17,746 nt of DNA from Clostridia bacterium (GTDB lineage Bacteria > Bacillota > Clostridia > Oscillospirales > CAG-272): positions 1 to 17,746 of the forward strand of contig CAAGGQ010000132.1 of assembly GCA_900769475.1 (NCBI GenBank), read 5' to 3'. The translations under genes and the position numbers were made by a program. The notes under the pieces were generated by a model. The model was not told the origin of the DNA. It did no database searches and saw nothing but the letters and a program-made list of their open reading frames with translations. The first letter of the stretch is position 1. Each line of letters opens with the position of its first letter. This document shows positions 14,194 through 17,746 of this stretch, piece after piece.

Positions 14194-14727
14194 CTATTGT
14201 GCCCCATATAATCCGAGTGCAATACTCATTATTAAAACAAGTGCCCACAAAAGCACAAGCTTTTTTACACGCTTGTATTTTAGTTTAGCGTTTTTGCAAC
14301 GCTGCCATACTAAAAAACTCATCAATAGTGACGGATGTTCTATTGATATTAAAAGCTCGTTGCCGGAATAACAGTCAAGACAGCATGGTTCGTTTCCGCC
14401 TGTACGACTTATCATACCGCTATCAATCTCTATTCTGGTAACATCATCATATCTTACTTCTGTATTTCCACGAAAAAAATAATCATCGAAAAGGAATACG
14501 GTATACTTGGTAAACGGAAGCGTAGCCAAATTAAGAATACAGCAGAATACAATGATTAAAATAAGCATAATGATGAACAATGGGAATATACTCAAAACCT
14601 CGTTTGTAGTATAGTTGTCATTTCCTATCAAGAGCATCATAACAGGAGTTCCGACACAAAAAGGAGCAAGGATTTCGAGCATAGCAAACATAAAAGTAGT
14701 TATTTTGTTTGGCTTGAATTTTTTCAT
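14194..14727 (-). CDS. Small membrane protein with a soluble central domain, unknown function
   Basis: The 177-aa protein has membrane helices at about 12-35, 47-70 and 156-173. Between them a soluble stretch (about 72-150) of alternating hydrophobic residues (FFRGNTEVRYDDVTRIEIDSG, broken here by position 83-103) suggests beta strands, perhaps a PH-like fold; that is a guess from pattern only. It contains a Cys pair and a third Cys (EPCCLDC at 113-119). The start is ATG 14727 with AAAGGAG 8 bases upstream. That Shine-Dalgarno lies in a segment identical to the 3' end of the four-helix-bundle gene. It has its own promoter and is followed by repeat core 2 and its terminator. Confidence 0.72.
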   Translation of the reverse strand: MKKFKPNKITTFMFAMLEILAPFCVGTPVMMLLIGNDNYTTNEVLSIFPLFIIMLILIIVFCCILNLATLPFTKYTVFLFDDYFFRGNTEVRYDDVTRIEIDSGMISRTGGNEPCCLDCYSGNELLISIEHPSLLMSFLVWQRCKNAKLKYKRVKKLVLLWALVLIMSIALGLYGAQ

Positions 14728-14735
14728 TTTACACT

Positions 14736-14762
14736 CTCCTTTGCCGTGTTGATGGAGGCGAT
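14736..14762 (-). pseudogene. Remnant of the 3' end of a four-helix-bundle gene
   Basis: These 27 bases are identical to 13435-13461 inside the four-helix-bundle gene. Read in that frame they give IASINTAKE, and the frame continues SVK then TGA overlapping the next gene's start region, just as at the intact locus. Everything upstream of this tail is missing and the promoter follows almost directly. It now works as the leader and Shine-Dalgarno region of the 14194-14727 gene. Confidence 0.75.
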
Positions 14763-14779
14763 GCCGCCTTTCTGTTCTC

Positions 14780-14808
14780 ATTATACCACAAAATCGAGGG
14801 GAGTGCAA
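14780..14808 (-). promoter_or_regulatory. Promoter of the 177-aa membrane protein gene
   Basis: TTGCAC (14808-14803), a 17-bp spacer and TATAAT (14785-14780) on the minus strand. Spacer and flanks are nearly the same as those of the promoter at 15595-15623. Confidence 0.82.
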
Positions 14809-14820
14809 GGGGGTGCGAAG

Positions 14821-15017
14821 CAAATCACGACGAGGAAAACAAAAATGATGCATCGCTACGCGATATGATGTATTTCGTTGCGCTCAAAATGATATTGCTC
14901 CCATTGGTCGCAATGATGCGATGTTTACCATAAAATGTGGCGAAGCCACGCATCATTAGGCATAGCCGTCATCATTGGGCGAAGCCCTACATCATTTGCC
15001 GAAGGCAAACATCATTG
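14821..15017. repeat. Hairpin array C (ATGATG/CATCATT), left part of repeat element copy 3
   Basis: Begins with CAAATCACG at 14821-14829. The left half has ATGATG linkers and partly degenerate hairpins (ATCGC-TAC-GCGAT at 14852-14864; ATTGC/GCAAT further on). The right half has the complementary CATCATT linkers and clean hairpins: GTGGC-GAA-GCCAC (14937-14949), GGC-ATA-GCC, GGGC-GAA-GCCC (about 14977-14987) and TTTGCC-GAA-GGCAAA (14995-15009). The orientation switches near 14925. The degenerate left half suggests loss of constraint on one side. Confidence 0.83.
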
Positions 15018-15051
15018 AAAAAAGCCATCCGCTTTCGCGAATGGCTTTTTT
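15018..15051 (-). terminator. Terminator hairpin of repeat element copy 3
   Basis: A6/T6 base, GCCAT/ATGGC, one mismatch, then CGC/GCG closed by a GAAA loop on the minus strand. Same position and design as the terminators of copies 1 and 2 with a different stem sequence. Confidence 0.8.
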
Positions 15052-15064
15052 CTTGTGATGCTAT

Positions 15065-15211
15065 TACAAAATCGATCCGCATCATAAGTTTTTTTGAAAT
15101 CGATCCATGTTTCAAGGTCAGCGGATAGACTTATCCCTTGGCGATGATGGGTGCAAAAAGTTATCCGAGGTCTGTCGGATTTTCGCCCATGCTTGCAAAC
15201 GAGTCTATGTA
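15065..15211. repeat. Conserved core of repeat element copy 3
   Basis: Homologous to the cores at 12781 and 14041. AAATCGATCC at 15069 and 15097 (28 apart); ATAGACT (15125-15131) pairs with AGTCTAT (15202-15208), ATGGGTG (15147-15153) with CGCCCAT (15184-15190, one G-T pair), and CCGA (15165-15168) with TCGG (15175-15178). It ends TCTATGTA just beside the stop codon of the 15213-15569 gene. Confidence 0.82.
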
Positions 15212-15212
15212 A

Positions 15213-15569
15213 TTACCACTCACGCCATTCTTCGGTAATATCATCCTCAGGATCAGTCAAGCCACATTCAACAGCACTGTTTTGAATAATTTCCCAAATC
15301 GACTCACGTTCTTCAGTTTCCAACAAGCAGTAATCGGTTTTTTCGTTAAGCTTGTTAAGAGCTAAAACCAATTTCTTTACATGTTTCATAATTTCTTTGT
15401 TTGCAGGCTCTGTGATGTTTTCAAGTGCAACCAAATACTCAAGAATCAAGGCCTCACATTTTGCAATATCTTTTTGGGTGAAACCGCAATCCTCACAATC
15501 GTTCATAAATTCAGTCATAGGAACAATGACAGTTTCTTGTAATTGATTTTTGAAATTTTGAATATTCAT
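15213..15569 (-). CDS. Small acidic protein, unknown function
   Basis: The 118-aa soluble protein is helix-rich by composition (many Glu, Leu, Lys and Asn) and ends in a very acidic tail (DPEDDITEEWREW). I do not recognise a family; the small acidic character is like many immunity or antitoxin proteins, but that is only a resemblance. The start is ATG 15569 with AAAGGCGG 9 bases upstream; the longer open frame beyond it runs through promoter and repeat sequence. It has its own promoter (15595-15623), and its stop is one base from the TCTATGTA end of repeat core 3, so its transcript ends in that core and terminator. Confidence 0.7.
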   Translation of the reverse strand: MNIQNFKNQLQETVIVPMTEFMNDCEDCGFTQKDIAKCEALILEYLVALENITEPANKEIMKHVKKLVLALNKLNEKTDYCLLETEERESIWEIIQNSAVECGLTDPEDDITEEWREW

Positions 15570-15594
15570 AAGTGTATACCGCCTTTCTATCCTC

Positions 15595-15623
15595 ATTATA
15601 CCACAAAATCGCGGGGAGGTCAA
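15595..15623 (-). promoter_or_regulatory. Promoter of the 118-aa acidic protein gene
   Basis: TTGACC (15623-15618), a 17-bp spacer and TATAAT (15600-15595) on the minus strand. The -10 to leader region, with GATTTTGTGG before the -10 and GAAAGGCGG in the leader, is shared with the promoter at 14780-14808, although the genes differ. Confidence 0.82.
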
Positions 15624-15635
15624 GTAGTTTCGAAG

Positions 15636-15884
15636 CAAATCACGCCGCAAGGCGTTTCCGTTTGCGCGAAGCGCAACATCATTGATGCGAAGCATCACTT
15701 CATTTGCCGAAGGCAACTTCATTTACGGCAAAGCCGTAACTTCATTGGGCGTAAGCCCACTTCATTTGAGGCAACGCCTCAACATCGTTCATTTGTGCCG
15801 CTTGTCGCGGTAATGAAGTTGAGCTTACGCTCAAATGATGTTGCGTGTTCCACGCAAATGATGTTGTGCCTTGCGGCACAAATG
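15636..15884. repeat. Hairpin array D, the longest array (truncated element copy 4)
   Basis: Starts with CAAATCACG (15636-15644). Left half, with CATCATT or CTTCATT linkers: 15642-15655, 15662-15676, 15683-15697, 15704-15716, 15723-15739, 15746-15759 and 15766-15782, seven perfect hairpins mostly with GAA, GCAA or GTAA loops. A switch region lies at 15783-15818. Right half, with ATGAAG/ATGATG linkers: 15819-15834, 15841-15857 and 15864-15881. The right three match the last three hairpins of array A in order and outer stem bases. No two stems within the array are alike. Confidence 0.87.
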
Positions 15885-15901
15885 AAAAAATCCAAGTCTT
15901 T
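15885..15901 (-). repeat. Half of a terminator hairpin, repeat element copy 4 broken off
   Basis: These bases equal the left arm and loop start of the copy 1 terminator (12737-12753). The right arm and the entire conserved core are missing; unrelated sequence begins at 15902. The break lies in the loop of the hairpin. Confidence 0.8.
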
Positions 15902-15923
15902 ACGCTGGTTACCATAAAGAAGT

Positions 15924-16241
15924 TTATGGAATTGGTGTAATGGGCAGGAAAGACGGATAGTTGCAGATGATTCTGCTTCTATCCGTCTTTTCTTGTCTTT
16001 TCAGACGGCGTGAAGCATTCCGATATGCGTAAAGTATATGTCGATCTGCTGGGTGGCGGATTTGCAATGCTTTGCGCTTTTTTCGTGTATCACGATTTTG
16101 GATATCTATAACGCCTTTTTCAAATCGATACAGTTCGCTTAATTCTTGCATTTGTTGCTCATCAAGAAGTTTATTATAATCAGAATCTAATATTTTATCA
16201 AACAGTGTGGCTGTTTGATCTCCCATTTCATATTTTGCCAT
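15924..16241 (-). CDS. Small ORF, unknown; probably a chimera with a recombinase tail in another frame
   Basis: Starting at ATG 16241 (GGAGG 9 bases upstream; ATG 16247 is only 3 bases from it) the frame gives about 105 aa. The first ~45 residues (MAKYEMGDQTATLF and on) look like normal coding sequence that I do not recognise. From about 16105 down, a different frame carries a better protein signature (see 16001-16105), and the present frame runs on through a hairpin at 15950-15989. The C-terminal half is therefore probably not native. It lies 32 bases after the 284-aa gene and may be co-transcribed. Confidence 0.45.
   Translation of the reverse strand: MAKYEMGDQTATLFDKILDSDYNKLLDEQQMQELSELYRFEKGVIDIQNRDTRKKRKALQIRHPADRHILYAYRNASRRLKRQEKTDRSRIICNYPSFLPITPIP
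15950..15989. terminator. Hairpin after the recombinase-like tail, likely terminator
   Basis: An 11-bp perfect stem (15950-15960 with 15979-15989) has a nested GCAG/CTGC inside the loop. It lies just downstream of the TGA at 16001 on the minus strand. The T-tract is short on both strands, so efficiency is unsure. Confidence 0.55.
16001..16105 (-). pseudogene. C-terminal fragment of a large serine recombinase
   Basis: In the frame ending with TGA at 16001-16003, 34 codons are open after a TAG at 16106-16108. They read KIVIHEKSAKHCKSATQQ followed by IDIYFTHIGMLHAV. The combination I-V-I-HEK, a variable basic stretch, then TQQIDIYFxxIG is the C-terminal signature I know from Tn4451/TnpX-like and other Firmicutes large serine recombinases (DUF4368 region). 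No catalytic N-terminal domain precedes it in any frame, so only the tail remains. It overlaps the unknown ORF at 15924-16241 in a different frame. Confidence 0.6.
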
Positions 16242-16273
16242 AGACATTAGCCTCCGCTTTTAAGTAAAACGAA

Positions 16274-17128
16274 TTACTCAATTTGTAAATATATCTCCCC
16301 ATTTTTTAATTCTTTGGGTTCTTCTGTGCCATAATGAACAATAGGACGATTTTCCAATTTCTCATCCGTCATTGCTTCAATATCTTCTAATCGGACAGTG
16401 GATTTATCACTCAATTCAGCAGCATTTAGTTGAGCTTTTGGCAAACTGTGTGTCGTTTCTTGATTATAGAAGATCTCATCATTTTGCAATGTAATATAAG
16501 AGTAAAATGACAGCCCCTTTTTCGTAATATATGGAGAATCTCCTACAAGAGGGGTTCCGCCGTCAACGGAATATGTATTGTTTTTGAAGGATTCTATTAA
16601 GCATCTGTTTTCCAACTCGCCTATATAGTCCATCAGCAAAGCATCGTCATCACAACAAGTGATTTTTCGGATTTCATTCCAAATTTTTTCTATGTTACTT
16701 TTCTCTGCATCCATATGAATATCTCTAAATTTATAAAAAACAAATAATATAAGTAAACTTGTAGGAGTGAGAACATCAATTAAATGCTGAAACTCCTCCG
16801 TCCTTTCATAGGAGGTATGTGGAATTGTACATGAACTAACAATAAGATTTTTCAGCATTTTCCGTTTAAGTTCTGTGCGTGTGTTCATAGCATCTTGAAG
16901 AATGTTCTCAAAGACATCAAAAAAATCTTGTGATTCTACATACTTTCGAATGATTTTATCTTGATTTTTTTCAATATCCTTTTGCAGATCATTTATAAAT
17001 TCCAGCCATCGTTGTTCTTTTCTATCGGAGTAGCAATCGCCTATAATTGACGCTATCCCACCACCTACATACGGAATGCAACTAACCAGCGCTTTGATTG
17101 TCATCATTTTTGTATCTTTTTTATCCAT
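16274..17128 (-). CDS. Unknown 284-aa protein with N-terminal glycine-rich hydrophobic segment
   Basis: The start ATG 17128 has AAGGAG six bases upstream. Residues about 10-30 (TIKALVSCIPYVGGGIASII) are hydrophobic and glycine-rich, long enough to insert in a membrane, followed by a charged helical region (about 34-95, KEQRWLEFINDLQKDIEKNQ). A middle part (about 110-175) and GELENRCLIESF...ITKKGLSF near 165-208 resemble a winged-helix fold. Proteins of this layout occur as unknown cargo in mobile islands. I do not assign a function; a role in defence against phage is speculative. It follows the HTH gene by 43 bases and is probably in its operon. Confidence 0.75.
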   Translation of the reverse strand: MDKKDTKMMTIKALVSCIPYVGGGIASIIGDCYSDRKEQRWLEFINDLQKDIEKNQDKIIRKYVESQDFFDVFENILQDAMNTRTELKRKMLKNLIVSSCTIPHTSYERTEEFQHLIDVLTPTSLLILFVFYKFRDIHMDAEKSNIEKIWNEIRKITCCDDDALLMDYIGELENRCLIESFKNNTYSVDGGTPLVGDSPYITKKGLSFYSYITLQNDEIFYNQETTHSLPKAQLNAAELSDKSTVRLEDIEAMTDEKLENRPIVHYGTEEPKELKNGEIYLQIE

Positions 17129-17171
17129 AATATGCTCCTTTGTTAACCCTAATCTTTATTTGTAAATTACA

Positions 17172-17366
17172 TTAATCACTTGCTTGTCCTTTGCGTATCC
17201 AAGCATCGATTTCGCTCGTTTTGAACATCCAATTACGCCCCACCTTATGGGCAGGCATATTCTTCTTGGAAATCCAAACCAGCATTGTGTCACGGCTAAT
17301 TCCGAGATAAGCACATATTTCTTTCGTAGAGTACCAACGATCAGGTAATTCAAACTTTTCGGACAT
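17172..17366 (-). CDS. Excisionase/MerR-type helix-turn-helix DNA-binding protein
   Basis: The 64-aa protein is of the HTH_17 / excisionase DNA-binding family. WYSTKEICAYLGISRDTMLVW at 11-31 (helix-turn-helix, broken by residue 21) is followed by the wing ISKKNMPAHKVGRNWMFK and then EIDAWIRKG, the usual order in these small winged-HTH proteins. They direct excision of integrated elements or repress their own operons. The start is ATG 17366, with AAGGAG upstream. It has a consensus-like promoter of its own and heads a likely operon with the 284-aa gene. Closeness to a recombinase-like tail supports the mobile-element reading. Confidence 0.88.
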   Translation of the reverse strand: MSEKFELPDRWYSTKEICAYLGISRDTMLVWISKKNMPAHKVGRNWMFKTSEIDAWIRKGQASD

Positions 17367-17402
17367 TTTTACATCTCCTTGGAAACAAACTTTTATGGAT
17401 AC

Positions 17403-17431
17403 ATTATAACATATAATTGCAAAATTTTCAA
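17403..17431 (-). promoter_or_regulatory. Promoter of the HTH operon
   Basis: TTGAAA (17431-17426), a 17-bp spacer and TATAAT (17408-17403) on the minus strand, about 37 bases before the start codon. Confidence 0.82.
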
Positions 17432-17457
17432 GATGCCAATGCCGATTTGTGTCGGAT

Positions 17458-17484
17458 TACTTATGTATTGAATTGATATAAGTA
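17458..17484. promoter_or_regulatory. Inverted repeat upstream of the HTH promoter, candidate operator
   Basis: TACTTAT (17458-17464) and ATAAGTA (17478-17484), a perfect 7-bp inverted repeat around TTGAATTGA, 27 bases upstream of the -35 of the HTH gene. A possible binding site for that protein or for a recombinase. Confidence 0.35.
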
Positions 17485-17655
17485 TGGTTTATGAAAACAT
17501 ATGTAAGAAAGTGGCGAGGACAAGCTCGACGCAAGCTATTCGGTTGGTATCTCGATGTATACGGGAATGCCGGGCTAAAAAATACTTGAAGAGTGGCATT
17601 CTATAAAACTCGTTTTCTTTGTTTTCTCCGTCGCAACTATTGGTGAGTGAAGCCA
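17485..17655. other. Intergenic stretch without recognised gene
   Basis: Short frames on both strands (a 32-codon plus frame from 17491 and a minus frame ending at 17489) lack ribosome binding sites, and the minus one runs through a terminator hairpin. I see no known RNA or protein here. Confidence 0.5.
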
Positions 17656-17700
17656 AAAGAAAATCCGTCATAGACTTTTGGTCCATGACGGATTTTCTTT
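17656..17700. terminator. Strong terminator hairpin
   Basis: A 16-bp stem AAAGAAAATCCGTCAT with its inverse, one A-C mismatch, GAC/GTC and a five-base loop, spanning 17656-17700. T-rich arms follow on both strands. It would end the minus-strand gene whose stop is at 17712. Confidence 0.8.
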
Positions 17701-17711
17701 GTTCGGCTCTA

Positions 17712-17746
17712 TCAATCGGTTGTCTTGTAAACTTCCTTATGAGAAC
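17712..17746 (-). CDS. Possible last codons of a gene beyond the window
   Basis: In the minus frame SHKEVYKTTD followed by TGA (17712-17714) ends 11 bases before the terminator. Only position and natural-looking sequence support it; the product cannot be told. Confidence 0.35.
   Translation of the reverse strand, partial: SHKEVYKTTD

Larger units (their letters stand above)
15902..17746. mobile_element. Possible recombinase-borne mobile element inserted in repeat copy 4 (left end only)
   Basis: The sequence change at 15901/15902 within a repeat, a serine recombinase-like tail close to that border (16001-16105), an excisionase-type HTH gene and unknown cargo fit the end of an integrated element. 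The other end would lie beyond the window. No target duplication or terminal repeat can be shown, so this is inference. Confidence 0.4.

Noticed and set aside
12781..15211. Integron cassette array with attC sites
   Set aside because: The gene-plus-repeat layout is similar, but the GTTRRRY/RYYYAAC core sites are absent, each gene has its own promoter, and no integron integrase is visible.
12606..15884. CRISPR array
   Set aside because: The constant part is only 6-8 bases, the variable parts are themselves palindromes, and no cas gene is present.
17489..17686. 65-aa minus-strand ORF
   Set aside because: It starts inside the arm of a strong terminator hairpin, has no Shine-Dalgarno and no recognisable domain.

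Overview
The window looks like chromosomal DNA of a low-cultivation Clostridia (Firmicutes) bacterium. Ribosome binding sites are strong AGGAGG-type, promoters are near-consensus sigma-A sites with 17-bp spacers, and gene families are typical of gut Clostridia: a short MetH with a separate reactivation protein, an ECF S component and a FliB-like protein. The organism cannot be named more precisely from sequence alone. Bases 1 to about 12600 are GC-rich core-type DNA. Bases 12600 to 17746 are clearly more AT-rich and accessory.

Core part. On the minus strand, 2620 to 1 is an operon of an Old Yellow Enzyme-type reductase, a short-chain dehydrogenase and a partial FAD-dependent oxidoreductase. 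A divergent AraC-family regulator (2759-3586) and an inverted repeat in the shared promoter region suggest activator control. From 3736 to 8976 on the plus strand runs metF, a standalone MetH reactivation-domain protein, metH, and a Gfo/Idh/MocA oxidoreductase, i.e. the folate and B12 branch of methionine synthesis plus a passenger gene. Then come, on the minus strand, a FliB-like cysteine-cluster protein followed by a DMT/EamA permease. A cysteine-rich membrane protein is transcribed divergently from them. An ECF transporter S component closes the core part.

Accessory part. Between 12606 and 15901 there are three complete copies and one truncated copy of a modular intergenic element that I cannot assign to a described family. 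Each complete copy consists of (i) an array of short hairpins with unrelated stems, separated by a constant linker (ATGATG, or GATGAAAT in one copy), (ii) an intrinsic terminator with a GAAA loop on the minus strand, and (iii) a core of about 145 bp with paired segments that covary between copies. In three of the four copies the left end carries CAAATCACG next to the -35 box of a minus-strand promoter. The right end, TCTATGTA, sits at the stop codon of a minus-strand gene. Between the elements are small genes: a four-helix-bundle (S23/Avd-like) protein, two small membrane proteins and an acidic small protein. One gene leader contains a 27-base identical copy of the 3' end of the four-helix-bundle gene.

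Right end. The fourth element breaks off inside its terminator loop at about 15901. To its right are a 34-codon tail resembling a large serine recombinase, an unknown small ORF, a 284-aa unknown protein and an excisionase-type HTH protein. This reads as a second mobile element inserted into the repeat. The repeat-element family is the most interesting candidate for an undescribed system here.
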